Made by a program: the position numbers and the translations under genes. A stretch of DNA of 64,000 nt, taken from Solen grandis. Lineage: Eukaryota > Mollusca > Bivalvia > Adapedonta > Solenidae. The notes under the pieces were generated by a model, which saw nothing but the letters and a program-made list of their open reading frames with translations, searched no databases and had not been told where the DNA came from. This document shows positions 23,064 to 35,148 of the stretch, piece after piece (within the stretch, counting starts at the first letter, position 1; each line of letters starts with the position of its first letter). The stretch is taken from contig CM037783.1 of NCBI GenBank assembly GCA_021229015.1, forward strand, positions 27,474,605 to 27,538,604, in the 5' to 3' direction.

Positions 23064-24035
23064 CAGTGTTTTGCCAAGGAAGTGATCTTCCAGTGTAGGT
23101 GCGTAAAATTCAATATGGTTCATAAAAAATGAGCAATTGGGTCTATGGGCACATCCAATGAGTAAATTTTACCGGGCGCCCGAGTTGTAGAACGTAATTC
23201 TGCAGTATAAGTAGAAGGTCAAGAAATTTAATTGATATTTCTAGCCCACTTACATACTACTGTCCAATCGTGAACGGTTTAAAAATAAGCTTGCAAGCAT
23301 AATCATGTGGTCAGATCTGAGAATAGTGGAAAACAAAAGTAACAATTTAGTTATTTTGGCACAGATTCCTCTATACAACTACTGTTGAATGTGCAGATCA
23401 CCCGATCACAATATTAATAAAAATTTGGTAAATACACCCAGTAAAGAAAAGCAGTCTCGCTTCTTTAAAAGAAAAGGTTATATGAATTCTTATGATAAGA
23501 ATATGATGATAAAAACAGTGACATTATTTTCCGTAAAGCATTTGGCTTTCACATGTTTACACTTGCATTGAAGTCTGCATCCTAAAACAGAAACGAGGTA
23601 TCGGCGGCAATGGCAAGCAAACACACCAAATTCATACATTTTGTAATCATGCAACTACGCTTTGCAAATGTTAGAAGAATGAGTTCCCCGTATGGAGTAC
23701 ATGTGAGTTTGTGTGTGCAGGAATTGCTTGGTAGAGGGAGTATTTATCTTTAAATATAGCAATCAAGTGATGCATACCTGGACAGAATGCTAGTGTAAAT
23801 ATGCTCTGCCTCTGGCTTTTTTCCAATAATGCCCCTCATCCTGCACTAAAGCTTGGATTAGGGGACATGTGTGGTTTGTGCTAAAAGGATTGTTCTCATC
23901 ATAAAGCAGTTGTGACTGTGTTCATGGAAAGTGTGAAAAATTACTTAATGATGTTGGACCACATTAAAAATTGACCAAATTTTAAAGCCAAAGGGGTCAA
24001 TGTCCTCACTTACTGAAATTCTTGCCAGAACACTG
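23064..24035. mobile_element. Possible hAT-like MITE
   Basis: The left end CAGTGTTTTGCCAAG and the reverse complement of the right end (CAGTGTTCTGGCAAG) agree at 13 of 15 bases. A further copy of the right-end sequence is at 1637-1695. No target duplication could be matched and no protein is encoded. Confidence 0.35.
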
Positions 24036-25277
24036 ATAATTGAACTGAATAATGTTGACTGGTCAGTGTAGTATGTTCAATGAATAAGACTGACCAGTTG
24101 TTCAGTATGTTCATTAGTGATTAACAGTCGTTGACTGTTAAGGCTGATTAGCCATCATCATTAAAGTGCATTCTGCATTCCTGACTAATCAGTCTAGTAA
24201 GTTCATAGAACGATGCGATACGGTGCGATTAAATTTCAAAGTTATTGTCCAGACCATAACTTGGTGCAGATATATTATCCAGGTCTGTAGTACTATGGTC
24301 AAGTCACTCACTGAGATTGAAGGTAAAAATTGGTACAATAGGCCCTGTCAAAGCTGTAACTTTGTCATACATGGAAAGAATTTTGGAAAATATTGATAAA
24401 AATTGTTCAACATGAAAGTACAGTGTGCAAGCTCAAAGGTCAAGGTCTCGTATCAAGGTTAAAGGTAAAATACCTTATGCAGGCTGTAATTTCCTCATCC
24501 ATTGAAAAATTTCATATTATTGGCACCAATGTTCTTCTATCAAATTATTTTGATCCATATGGCTAATTTGCCATATATGCATATAGTGAAAACTCTCAAA
24601 AACTGCAAGGCCAGATTTTTTAATAACTCAAAATAGTTCTTTGGTAACTCTCTGTAGAGATTGCTCAAATTATTTCAATCTGTAGCTAGGGGTGGGCCTG
24701 TTCTCAAAAACTTATGACATTGTTTCTGCACAGGTGTAATTTGGGTAATCTTCAACCAAGACTGGTAAAATAGTTCTGAACAGTGAAAGAATATGGTCAT
24801 TTTGGACTGGGCTTATTTGATTAAGATTTTTTTATACATGGAAATTGAATAAATTTAAATCACGAAAAAATACACTCCGATTTGAACCAAAGGCTGCGAT
24901 GACTGTCTTTTCCGTACAACAGGCCATTGTACGGAAAACGCCAACATCAGACTATGTGTATGTGATCGGCAGTAGAGTAGTTTAACCTTAAATACTCTGA
25001 ATATAAAACTCTATAAATAAAATATTGATTTAAGTTATTTTTATGTAGTAGTTGTAGTAGTTGTAAATATCATGGGAATTGTTTCAAAGTGTTTCTTTGA
25101 GTAACTTTGAATAAATCATTTGTAAAGTATAGCTAAGCCAGCAGTTTGTTGTTTTTATTGTTAAACTTTTAACCTGACTGAAAAGATGCAAACATTTAAT
25201 ACATATACTCAACTACTGAAAAACAAAGCATACAACAGTATATTCAAGATGATTATTCAGATTCTATTGAGATCTAA
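24036..25277. other. Old decayed repeats, no gene
   Basis: 24240-24830 contains diverged tandem-core wording ('aaggtcaaggtc', 'ggctgtaa', 'aaattattcc'-like) without termini. The remainder is AT-rich, and no exon is seen. Confidence 0.35.
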
Positions 25278-25496
25278 ACTGATAACAGCAAGGATGGCCA
25301 ATCACAAGTCGCTGAAGTGGACATAGCCATAATGCATAAGCACTTGAATATTCAGTACATTGCCCTCAGAGCATTAATTTATACATGCAAATTGTTGGCC
25401 ATCCTGAATGCCTTCAAGTGGATACAAAATAATCAACCATCAAAGGCCATGATTTTAACTGATAGTCTAAATTCATTAATCTCTGTTGTGAAATAG
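25278..25496 (+). pseudogene. LINE ribonuclease H domain relic
   Basis: One frame of 72 codons reads TDNSKDGQSQVAEVDIAIMH, then CKLLAILNAFKWI, QPSKAMILTDSLNSL and a stop at 25494. This is the order of an RNase H domain as found at the end of Jockey/CR1/I-type retrotransposons: TDGSK with the first catalytic Asp, AELLAILxALKWI, and the TDS Asp. The catalytic Glu of the AEL motif is Lys here and the SIYTAE segment is garbled, so it is dead. No reverse transcriptase remnant was found upstream. Confidence 0.65.
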
Positions 25497-25694
25497 CGCT
25501 AATATTAATGTGACATTATGGTGGTCCGCAGTCCATGGTGTTACCTGATATCATATCCGCCCACGTCATTGTAGGATTATGGTGGTTTCGTCAAACTACC
25601 AGTTCGTCAGACTGGACATTATGAACAAAACAGGTAGTGGTTTCGTCAAACTGGTAATTAGGGCTTTCTGCAGAAAGACCTTTTGGGTTTGTTG

Positions 25695-26775
25695 TTTTTA
25701 GCTCACCTGAGCACTATGTGCTCATGGTGAGCTTTTGTGATTGCCGTTTGTCCGTCGTCCGTGCGTGCGTCCGTCGTCAACAATTTGCTTTAAACAACAT
25801 CTCCTAATGAACCGCTGAAGGGATTTTGACCAAACTTCACAGGAATCATCCTTATGATGCCCTCTATCAAAGTTGTACAAATTATTCAGATTGGTTAAAA
25901 AAGTAGGTCACAGGAGCTAAAAATAGATTTTAAAAATGCAAACTTTGAAAATCTTCTTCTGCAAAACTGCAAGGCCTAGAGATTAGATATTTGGTATGTA
26001 GCATCATCTTATGGGCCATTACCAAGATTGTACAAATCATAGCCCTACGGTGATAAATGCCCCCGCACCAGGGGTCACTTGTTTTACATAGAGTTATATA
26101 GGAAAATCTTTAAAAATCTTCTTCTATGAATCCATTAGGCCTAAAGCTCAGATATATGGTATGTAGCATCATCTTATGGTTCATTACCAAGATTGTTCAA
26201 ATCATAGCCCTACGGTGATAAATGCCCCCGCACCAGGGGTCACTTGTTTTACATAGAGTTATATAGGAAAATCTTTAAGAATCTTCTTCTATGAATCCAT
26301 AGGCCTAAGTTAGATATTTGGTATGTAGCATCATCTAATGGTTCATTACCAAGATTGTTCAAATCATAGCCAAACGGTGATAAATGCCCCTGCAGTAGGG
26401 GTCACTTGTTTTACATAGAGTTATATAGGAAATTCTTTAAAAATCTTCTTCTATGAATCCATAAGGCCTAGAGATTAGATATTTGGTATGTAGCATCATC
26501 TTATGGTTCATTACCAAGATTGTACAAATCATGACCTTATGGTGATAAATGCCCCCGCACCAGGGGTCACTTGTTTTACATAGAGTTATATATAGGAAAA
26601 TCTTTAAAAATCTTCTTCTATGAATCCATAAGGCCTATTGCTTAGATTTTTGGTATGTAGTATCATCTAATGGTTCATTATCAAGATTTTCAAAATGGTG
26701 GCCCTTTGGAGATAAATGACTCCGCACTAAGTCTTCTCCTCTGAAAGCATAAGGCCCAGTGCTTATATGGCCAAG
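25695..26775 (+). mobile_element. Helentron-like element, GCTCACCTGAG family, 3'-truncated
   Basis: 5' palindrome GCTCACCTGAGCAC/GTGCTCATGGTGAGC and a CCGTGCGTGCG tract. Core units of ~160 bp ('gatatttggtatgtagcatc') are the same subfamily as 6736-8320. No 3' arm or hairpin is found; similarity fades near 26775. Directly upstream (25664-25694) is TTTCTGC/GCAGAAAGACC, the 5' end of the family at 29794, which this copy appears to interrupt. Confidence 0.7.
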
Positions 26776-27906
26776 TGCAAATAAAGTGTGACATTAAGGT
26801 CCAAAACTGAACTGCTGTTGAGACTGCTTTTGCTAGTTCTTTTTCATAGTACATATAGTGAAAAACGCAGAAAGGATGCTTTTTTTTTAAACAGATGCAG
26901 CTTTCTTAAAAATATATTGATTTTAGATAGAACTAAGATGGGTTTTTTTACACTTCATAAAGCATGTTTAAATTTGAAAACTGTTATGTAAACCATTGGG
27001 TTTGACAATATTTTTTCATTATACATTAGGCAAGGGCATGTGACAAACTTTCAAGCTATATTTCATTTAGATTAACTACATTCTTGAAAAAATATGGCAA
27101 TTTGATAAAAAACCTTTAATAATTTTTATTCTTAGATTGTAATTGAACATTTACTTTAAATAAATATTTGAAATAAAAACTTTATCAAATTCCTTCAAAA
27201 TAAAACCAACCTGGCTTTGATACTCAAAGGCATTACTTAGCATCGTCCAAACCAAAAATGTAGTGAAATTTCTGTTTAACCGTTATGGTTGGGACATATT
27301 ACACTTCTTGTTTTTAAGGCTGAATTGTAAATCTTAACAAGCCTTATGTTGTTTCATTTCACCATTAATTTAATATATGATGTTCAAAGTCTTCAAATAC
27401 ATTGAAATTGTCACTGATATTTATGGCACAAGTCTTCTTGTAGATCTATGTTAATTGCAGCAATAAGTAAGACACTTTTCACAATAAATGTTTGATTCAC
27501 ACATAATAATTCCAGCTCAGATCATTACAGTATTAAGCAAAATCATTTCTAGATCAGAACAACTACTTTGAAATAAGATTTTGATTCCAGTACACTTTGT
27601 TTTTTAAAGTACATTAATTACCGTTATGGTTGGGACAACTTATATGCCTAAATATTTAGGCTAAATATCTCCTGATGAAATATTAAAACATTAAAAAATA
27701 CTTCAACACTTAGAACTATATAAACTAACTTTAAGACTTTTTCAACATGTTCTTGCAAGATGAAGACAGTCTGTCCTTCTAACATTTTGTTAACTAACAA
27801 GCACATTCACAGGTTGCACACGGGTCTGTAGTGGATTTTTTTTACCAGCATTTGGTGCATGTTTGTGGCTTTCAGTACCTGAAACAGCCTGTTTTAGTTC
27901 CTTTAG
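26776..27906. other. AT-rich stretch without recognised features
   Basis: No gene. The 20-mer ACCGTTATGGTTGGGACA plus flanks occurs twice in direct orientation (near 27280 and 27622), about 340 bp apart. This may mark an old duplication. Confidence 0.35.
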
Positions 27907-28827
27907 TTTTTAGCTATTGGTGAGCTATTAGGATCACCCTGCGCATGCGTCTGCATGTCTTTGTCGGTTGTCAACAATTTGCTTTAAATGATATCTCCTC
28001 TGAAACCACTGGACAGAATTTGATTAAACTTGCTAAAATAAACTTGATCCATGTAGAACGCTGGTTGCCATGGAAGCAAAAAATATGAAAAATTTAAAAA
28101 TCATCTCCTTCAAAACTACTGGCCAGATTTCAAAATGTTTTAGTACAAATGTTCTTTGGGAAACCCTCTATCAAAATTATTCTGATCCGTAAAAAAACAT
28201 GGCCACCAGGGGCAGGGCTAATATGCCTTATATTTATACAGTGAAATCTTTAAATGACATTTCCTCTGAAACTGTTGGACAGAATTTAATTAAACTTGGC
28301 AGGGATGATCCTTGGGGGGAACCTTCACAAAAGTTGCTAAAATAAACTTGATATATGAAGATCTGGTTGACATGGCAATGGAAAGAAAAAAAATTATGAA
28401 AACTTTAAAAATCATGTAGCTCCTTTAAAACTATTAGCAAGATTTCAATATATTTTAGTACAGATGTTCTTTTGCCCGGTAACCTTCTACCAAGATTGCT
28501 AAAATTATTCTGATCTGTAAGAAAACATGGCTGCCATGGGTGGGGTTAATTTGCCTTATATGTATATAGTGAAAACTTTAAACGACATTTCCTCTGAAAC
28601 TGTTGGACAGAATTTGATTAAACTTGGCAGGGATGCTTCACAAAAGTTGCTAAAATAAACTTGATCCAAGTAGAACTCTGGTTGCAATGGAAAGAAATAA
28701 ATTATGAAAACTTTAAGAATTATCTCCATAAAGCTACTGGCCAGATTTCAAAATGTTTTAGTACAGATGTTCCTTGGGTAACCCTATACTCAGGTGAGCG
28801 TCCCAGGGCCTCTATGGCCCTCTTGTT
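27907..28827 (+). mobile_element. Helentron-like element, 5' palindrome deleted
   Basis: Starts TTTTTAGCT and goes straight into ATTGGTGAGCTATTAGGATCACC; about 20 bp of the palindrome are missing. The 3' end has CTCAGGTGAGCG, hairpin GGGCC-tctat-GGCCC and TCTTGTT at 28820-28826. Confidence 0.75.
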
Positions 28828-28832
28828 TCTTA

Positions 28833-29787
28833 TTAGGGCTTTAAACAACATCTCCTAAACCGCTGAATGGATTTTGACCAAACTTCACAGGAATCATCCT
28901 TATGATGCCCTCTATCAAACTTGTTCAAATTATTATGATTGGTTGAAAAAGAAGTTCACAGGAGCTAAAAATAGATTTTAAAAATGCAAACTTTGAAAAT
29001 CTTCTGCAAAACTGCAAGGCCTAGAGCTTAGATATTTGGTATGTAGCATTGTCTAAAGAACTTCTACCAAGATTGTACAAATCATGACCCTGGGGTCAAA
29101 ATTGACCTCGCCCCAGGGGTGGCTTGATTGGCTTATATAGGAAAAAAATAAAAAAATCTTCTTCTCAGAAACCACAAGGCCTGGAGCTTAGATATATATA
29201 TAGGAAAAAAACTTGAAAAATCTTCTTCTCAGAAACCACATGGCCTGGAGTTTAGATAGATGGTGTGTGGCATTGTCTAGTGGATCTCTCCCAAGTCTGT
29301 TCAAATCATGGCCCTGTGGTCAAAATTGGCCCCACCCCAGGGATCACTTGATTTTACATAGGCTTAATTAGGAAAATCTAGAAAAATCTTCTTCTCAGAA
29401 ACCACGAGGCCTGGAGTTTAGATATTTATTGTGTATAATATTACCTTATGGACATCTATCAAGTATGTTCAAATCATGGCCCTGGGGTCAAAATTGGCCC
29501 CGCCCAGGGTCACTTCATTTTACACAGACTTATAAGGGAAGATCCTTGTCAGAAACCACAAGAACATGGGTTTAAATATTTGGTATGTAATATAGCCTTG
29601 TGGACCTGAACCAAGTTTTCAAATCATGGTTCTTGGGGTCACCTCATTTTATAGCTATGACTATCAAAATTTGGACCACGGGTACAGTTTTTGTTTGCAA
29701 TTAAGATTATTTTGCAGTTTTATAAAAGGACATGAAGGCAATATTAATCAGGTGAGTGATTCAGGGCCATCATGGCCCTTTTTTGTT
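28833..29787 (+). mobile_element. Helentron-like element, 5'-truncated
   Basis: Begins inside the core ('ctttaaacaacatctccta') directly after the previous element. It carries units with 'ggcctggagtttagata' and ends CAGGTGAGTGA, hairpin GGGCC-atcat-GGCCC and a T-rich TTTTTTGTTT terminus. Confidence 0.7.
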
Positions 29788-29880
29788 TCTTATTTATTGG
29801 GTTTTCTGCCTTTCGCAGAAAGACCTGTTGTGTTTGTACTGTTTTTTTATTGTTATTATTCTTTTTTTCTTCTTTTCAAC

Positions 29881-29984
29881 GCGGTACCTCTGTGTACTCG
29901 GGGTCTTCCTCCACCTGTAATTAGCTGGACGTCGCTATATGATTGAAATACTATTGCAGCGACGGTAAACCCCCAATACAATAC
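29881..29984 (+). mobile_element. SINE fragment (5'-truncated)
   Basis: Matches the body and tail of the SINE at 10905-11150 from 'ggtacctctgtgtactcggg' through 'gcgacggtaaac'. The tRNA-like head is missing. Confidence 0.8.
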
Positions 29985-30098
29985 TATTCTTTTCTACGCC
30001 TTAATTTCTATATGTTGCAGGGGTCCCAGGACCCTGAAAATTTTATGGCATATATTTCAGATACGGAAATTTTGATTTTTATTATTTTCATATGCCTA

Positions 30099-30535
30099 TG
30101 ACGTCATATGACGTCAAACTTGACGTCGTCTACAAAAGCTTTTACGCGGTCTACAGCCATTGTTTCTGGGCCAATATTCTGCATCCCGGTGTCCGTTTTT
30201 CTAAATTCGAAAAGGCAAAACGTTTTATGGTGAATCCAAGATTCAAACAAATGTCAAATTTCAAATATGTATAAAATCGCTTCAAGATGAGTTTCAAAGC
30301 TGATATTTGGAGAGAATGTAAGGCTGTATGTGTCTTTTACATTCTGTGAATTAAAACGTCATATGACGTATTATGACATCATAAAGTCAAAAAAATTATT
30401 TGTACGCACAAATTTCTATATGATGCTAAGGTCCCAGGCCATGCTATTTTAATGGCATATATTTCAGATACTTAAATTTTCATTTCAATTATGTTCATAT
30501 ACCTATGATGTCTTATGACGTCAAATTTGACGTCA
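30099..30535. promoter_or_regulatory. Cluster of palindromic TGACGTCA (CRE-type) sites
   Basis: Perfect TGACGTCA octamers at 30099-30106, 30109-30116, 30516-30523 and 30528-30535, with a fifth at 31721-31728. The octamer is the full CREB/ATF consensus. They belong to the tandem core of the 29794 element. Regulatory function is inference; no nearby gene start is visible. Confidence 0.4.
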
Positions 30536-30846
30536 TCTACAAAAAGCTTGTACGCAGTCTACAGCCATATTTCTTGACCGATTTTTCATCAAATTTTCAC
30601 AGAATGTATATGTTACGTTTTAGTTGTACATCCCCATTTCCGTTTTTCCAAATTCGGAAAGTTAAAGGTTCTATAGCGAATCCAAGATTCGAACCATTTA
30701 CGTCAAATTTCAAATACATATTACATCGCAACTAGATGCATTAAAAAGCTGATTCCTCTTCCTACATTTTAAGAAGATGAACGCTTAACTGAACTCACGG
30801 CTGGTTTGATCGTTTTCTATTATTCATCAAATGGGCCATATGTAAT

Positions 30847-31435
30847 GTTTTATAAAGCTTACATATAGTACAGTACACAGAGCACCAGCATTACCCATAG
30901 CAACAACCGGAAATAGTAAATACAAAATGGCCGACCACATGTAAACAGTTAGGCGTGTGCAGATTTAAACTTTTAAAAATACAATGTTCTACCCATAATC
31001 AAACGGATTTACTTAGCATAAACCTTAACAATAACTTGTAGAAGTGAATCAAGCTGGATATGTCACTAAAACCACACCGGGTATCTAAATACAGACATTA
31101 CACAAATGGATTTACATGGCATGTTTACATTGAGACAGAGTGCTTGTGTGACACGGAGGTGTAGAGAAAATTCCTGGCGTAATGCATTAATTTGGCTAGT
31201 TGAGCTGGCAAATAAGTCCGTCAACTGTCAAAATTTATGTGTTTTGTCAGAGAACGCTGCAAAATCACCAATAGCAGATAAATAGAGCCAACCTAAAGAC
31301 AAATACAAAGATGAGATAAGTAAAATCAGTAATTGCCTCCACATACCATATCTCTTATTTCTTTTTTCCCTGTTTTATGATTAACAAAAATAAATTGTGC
31401 TCTGTGTACTGTACTATATGTAAGCTTTATAAAAC
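30847..31435. repeat. Perfect 39 bp inverted repeat flanking 511 bp
   Basis: Arms 30847-30885 and 31397-31435 are exact reverse complements over 39 bp. TATGTAAT occurs directly left of the left arm (30839-30846) and again 17 bp right of the right arm (31453-31460), a possible 8 bp target duplication if the right terminus extends to 31452. No frame in the loop. Probably a young MITE or fold-back element inserted in the 29794 repeat. Confidence 0.65.
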
Positions 31436-32212
31436 CTGATAAAATCACATTATGTAATACCAAGGCATCCTCCAGTCATATTTATAAACTGCCTTTCATG
31501 CAGTTAAGCCGTGAAACAACGGCGAATTCGCTGAGAGTCTTTATTTTGGCTGTAACTTCCTTATACTTTAACCAATTTTGAAAATAAAGGTCACGTAAGT
31601 GACATGGCTCTATAAAATCTATTGCTGCACCTTCATATGCTATTTAATTTTCAAGGTGCTCTGACGTTTGCAACATATAGAAGTTAACAAGTAGAAATTA
31701 GAAATTATTTTTTCAAATTATGACGTCAAATGACATTCATTTTCACAGGATGTAAAAAACGTTTTTCCTAGTGCTTCTGCAGTTGGTTCAACATATTGTT
31801 CCAAATTTTATTTCTGTTACATTAAATGTATAATATGCTGTAATGTATTTTAAAAACATGTATTTTAATAGAAAATCGGATGTTTCAAGGTCAGTCTTAT
31901 TGATAATATTCACATTGAAAAATCACCCTTATCCCCAACAAAGATACAATGTGCTTACCAGGCATCGCTGACCTTGCTAATTTGCATATTTTCCATGACA
32001 AGTTTAACTGTACCTCTCCGCGCTTAGTGCGGATCCACACAATGTGATTCTGCACTAACGAATACGAATGGAATATGTTACGCAGACCTTTTATTCATAA
32101 CCGTAACCGCTATTCATGTGCTGTTGTTTGTAAACGTGTTATTTTGCTCTGTAAACATCCATTTTAAGCGTGAACAATATATCCTTGACACTTATAATTC
32201 AGAACAGCAACC

Positions 32213-33215
32213 CATTTGTTTTAGCAACTTTTGTGAAGGTTCACCCAAGGATCATTCTTGCCAAGTTTAATCAAATTCTGTCCAGCGGTTTCAAAGAAGA
32301 TGTCGTTTAAAGTTTTCACTATGTACATATAAGGCAAATTAGCCCCGCCCCTGGTGGCCATGTTTTTTTTACGGATCGAAATTTTAGCAATTTTGATAGA
32401 TACAGTCGAACCTCGTTATGTCAAAGTCACTGGGAAATTGAACAAAATTTGACTGAAGAGAATTTTGAGATATCAGAATACATGTGCATATCTCTGAAGG
32501 TATCTCCCCTGTGTGTCAAATTATTCATTGTAATTTGGGTGGTATTTAAAAGAAAATAACATACTTATTACGAATAATAAATACGTACAGTAATTCTATA
32601 TACAGTATAGGACTCAATACATGAACAGACAAACAAATATTCAATTCTTAAAGAATCAGTCAATTTCCGTGACATCACATTCACAACTCAACAAACTGAC
32701 ACGTGCCTGGTGTCGGCGGCTGCTTTGATCTTAGAGTCAAGCGACAGATAAAAGGTGAGAAAAAACAACACGGGGACAGATAATCGCTTTGAGACAAAAG
32801 GAATTTTGGCTTAAAGGAATTTGACTTAAGCGTCGAGTATCTATATGTATATATAGGAAACAAATTCGGGACTAGATAATAAATTTGACATAAGCGGAAA
32901 TTTGATACAAACGAGTTTGACACAACGAGGCTCAACTGTAGTTACCGAAGGAACATCTGTACAAAAACATTTTGAAATCTGGCCAGTAGTTTTCAAGGAG
33001 ATGATTTTTAAAGTTTTCATAATTTTTTTCTTTCCGTTGCCATGGCAACCTGAGATCTACATGGATCAAGTTTATTTTAGCAACTTATGTGAAGGTTCAC
33101 CCAAGGATCATCTTTGCTAAGTTTAATCAAATTTTGTTCAGCGGTTTCAGAGGAGATGTCGTTTAAAGCAAATTGTTGACGACGCACGACGGACGCAGGG
33201 TGATCACAAAAGCTA
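32213..33215 (-). mobile_element. Helentron-like fragment, minus strand, both ends eroded
   Basis: The body matches the reverse complement of the 22365 type ('gttttagcaacttttgtgaa', 'ccatggcaacc', 'gacgacgcacgacggacg'). At the 5' side (33203-33215) the palindrome has collapsed to CACAAAAGCTAAA. The 3' hairpin is missing. It is split by the TA-flanked MITE at 32403-32938. Confidence 0.7.
32403..32938. mobile_element. Pogo/Tc1-type MITE with TA duplication
   Basis: Starts CAGTCGAACCTCGTTATGTC and ends with the matching inverted arm (GACACAACGAGGCTCAACTG). TA flanks both sides (32401-32402, 32939-32940). Removing it restores the Helentron-like core around 'gatagatagttaccgaagg'. There is no transposase. 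Confidence 0.8.
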
Positions 33216-33650
33216 AATGTAGCGCTTCAAATGTCTGTAATTAACCTTAAGTAGTTCACGCGTAATTTTGCATGAAAGCGAGTTAGGTTTCTTAACTTTG
33301 AAATAGAAACAAACATTCAAGTATCTAAAACATCAAGTACCTTGTTAAGTACAGTAGATAGTGTATATAAATCGGGTCCTAGGGAATGACCTACTTCTGA
33401 AGTTCATACAGTCAGGTTCATAACCCTTATTCCTGATATTTTTGTAATAAAGAGTGCGAATTTGATTGTCTTACTACCGACTATAGTTGCAGGAGAGTGT
33501 GTGGAGTTTTTGCGTCATGTGGCTTTTGCCTCTATTGTATCAATAATTAAGAATCACAGCTTTTTTTAATCCGGCTGCCGTCTCTCAACACATTGAGCGC
33601 TTTGATTCTAAAACGTCAGCAGGGCAGGAGTAAAGAGTTCTTGTTCCATA

Positions 33651-34547
33651 ATAATATATCATCGCATTGTAACCTGACACCCTGCCATAAACAAATACCT
33701 AGTGACAGGTAATGGGAGAGCCTACCAGCAGACCTCTATATCTACACTCCAAATTAAGGTCATGACCCCAAGGGTTGTTACAAAATGCATGTAATGATTG
33801 AAATTATGAATGAAGGTGTCTTTCCCTGCAATTTCAAGTGAAACCCCTGAATAAATTAGTTTGGTGTTTCGTATGGTTTCTTGCACTTGTTAGAATGTGG
33901 GCTTAACAGAAAACATGCACGTCATCAAAAATGGCCGATAAAATGGCGGATCGAGGTATTACATAACTTCACGCTGGTCCCCGTCTCATAGTAAGAATTC
34001 AGAATGACACAAAGTACTGAGTGGGCAAACATATTTTCAGATGCTAGTTTTAGATGTTCCTTCCCCAACAAAGATTTACTACATAAGCTACAATGTTCTG
34101 TAAAATTTACCCATTTCAAGTACTATATAATAATCAGCTTATATACAGGGACTGCATATTTGGCCTAGGGCCTTCAATTAGACATGTCCGATATGGCAAT
34201 ATGTTTTTTACACTTTCTACAATATAGTCACGGTGCGGTTTCATTGATTTTTCAAGCTATGTATGTATCTAACAATCTGAATATTTTAAGGTCTCAAAAC
34301 ATCTTCCAAAACCTTTCTTCTGAGCTTTAATGAATCGGGTTGCTGCAAGGTCTGTTAACCAAGTTTTAAAACCCGTAGCCTATGAGTCTAGGGAGTTATC
34401 AGATACCCATTAAATGTATCCAGTTTTTTTTTCTGGACGGTATTCAGTACTGTATATACATAACTGTTATTAAGTACTGAATATATTATTAGTATGTCCA
34501 ATTAAAATGAGTTTACACTTCCGTTAGTGCATGTGCAAATTTGGGTT
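33651..34547. other. Non-coding; contains a segment repeated at 42984-43200
   Basis: 33925-34119 (minus) resembles 42984-43200 (plus): 'gagatgtttgcccgctca', 'tgtgtgcttcatgattctta' and 'gagatggg' have clear counterparts. Both copies are followed by AAAATGGC(GG) words. The frames (MFAHSVLCVILNSYYETG and MFARSLLCVLHDSYEMG) are similar, but no protein family is recognised. Confidence 0.4.
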
Positions 34548-34549
34548 TA

Positions 34550-35146
34550 CAGTCAAAATGTCCCCTAGTCGAAACGTCCCCGTCAAATCGTCCCTAATTT
34601 GGTCAAAACGTCCCCCATATTTGGTCAAATCATCAGCCAGCAGAAAAAGTTAAAACGTCCCCCTGTTCAATTGAAAAAAAAAATCCACACTTATATAATT
34701 GTGAGTTATGTTAGTATTTTTATTATAATGAAGTGTATTTATTAAAATAACACTTATTGAAGGTTATTTAATATTGGAATAAATTGCATATTATTAAAAT
34801 CATGTATATTTCATAATCTTGCTTCTCGCTTGTTTGTATTTAGTATGTTTCAAATAATTTTTGTTTAATAAAAAAAAATGGTGGTAGTTGTTGTTTATTA
34901 TATGCCTTTTGAGTTGATAATTGAAATGCATATTAGCCAGTTAGCAAATGCTTATACAAGGAGATGATCAGTCAAAAAAGGCGTGAAAACAGAAGCAGTT
35001 AAAGTGATAATACTGATTATCACAGTCCGATTAAAGGATCTTGTATATATTTTCAATACAGTACAATACAAATTTTTAAGTACCTTCATGATGAAAGAGA
35101 AAAGCAAACTGGCTGGGGAACGTTTTGACCAGGGGCATTTTGACCG
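34550..35146. mobile_element. MITE with GTCAAAATG termini, TA-flanked
   Basis: The left end CAGTCAAAATGTCCCCTAGTC and the reverse complement of the right end (CGGTCAAAATGCCCCTGGTC) match with small gaps over ~32 bp. TA lies on both sides (34548-34549, 35147-35148). The left end also has internal direct copies of 'ggtcaaaacgtcccc'. Frames across it are non-coding. Confidence 0.65.
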
Positions 35147-35148
35147 TA

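Larger units (their letters stand above)
29794..31990 (+). mobile_element. Repeat element with TTTCTGC palindrome and TGACGTCA core
   Basis: The 5' hairpin TTTCTGC-ctttc-GCAGAAA at 29803-29821 is followed by a T-rich tract, a SINE fragment (29881-29984), and core units of ~420 bp sharing 'tttgacgtcatctacaaaa', 'ggcatatatttcagata' and 'gaatccaagattc'. A second start of the same family is at 25664. The core is interrupted by the inverted-repeat element at 30847-31435. The 3' end was not identified, so the end given is approximate. Confidence 0.5.
32080..33650 (+). repeat. Dispersed duplication, copy A (interrupted)
   Basis: The flanks 32080-32212 and 33216-33650 align with 39928-40570 in the same orientation over ~600 bp, sharing 'aagcgtgaacaa', 'ctttgaaatagaaa', 'gggaatgacctact', 'gtgtgtggagttttt' and 'cattgagc'. 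Copy A differs by carrying the Helentron-like fragment 32213-33215. No reading frame is conserved between the copies, so the nature of the segment is unknown. Confidence 0.65.

Noticed and set aside
32681..32935. 84-codon minus-strand frame
   Set aside because: Lies entirely within the TA-flanked MITE and shows no transposase motif.
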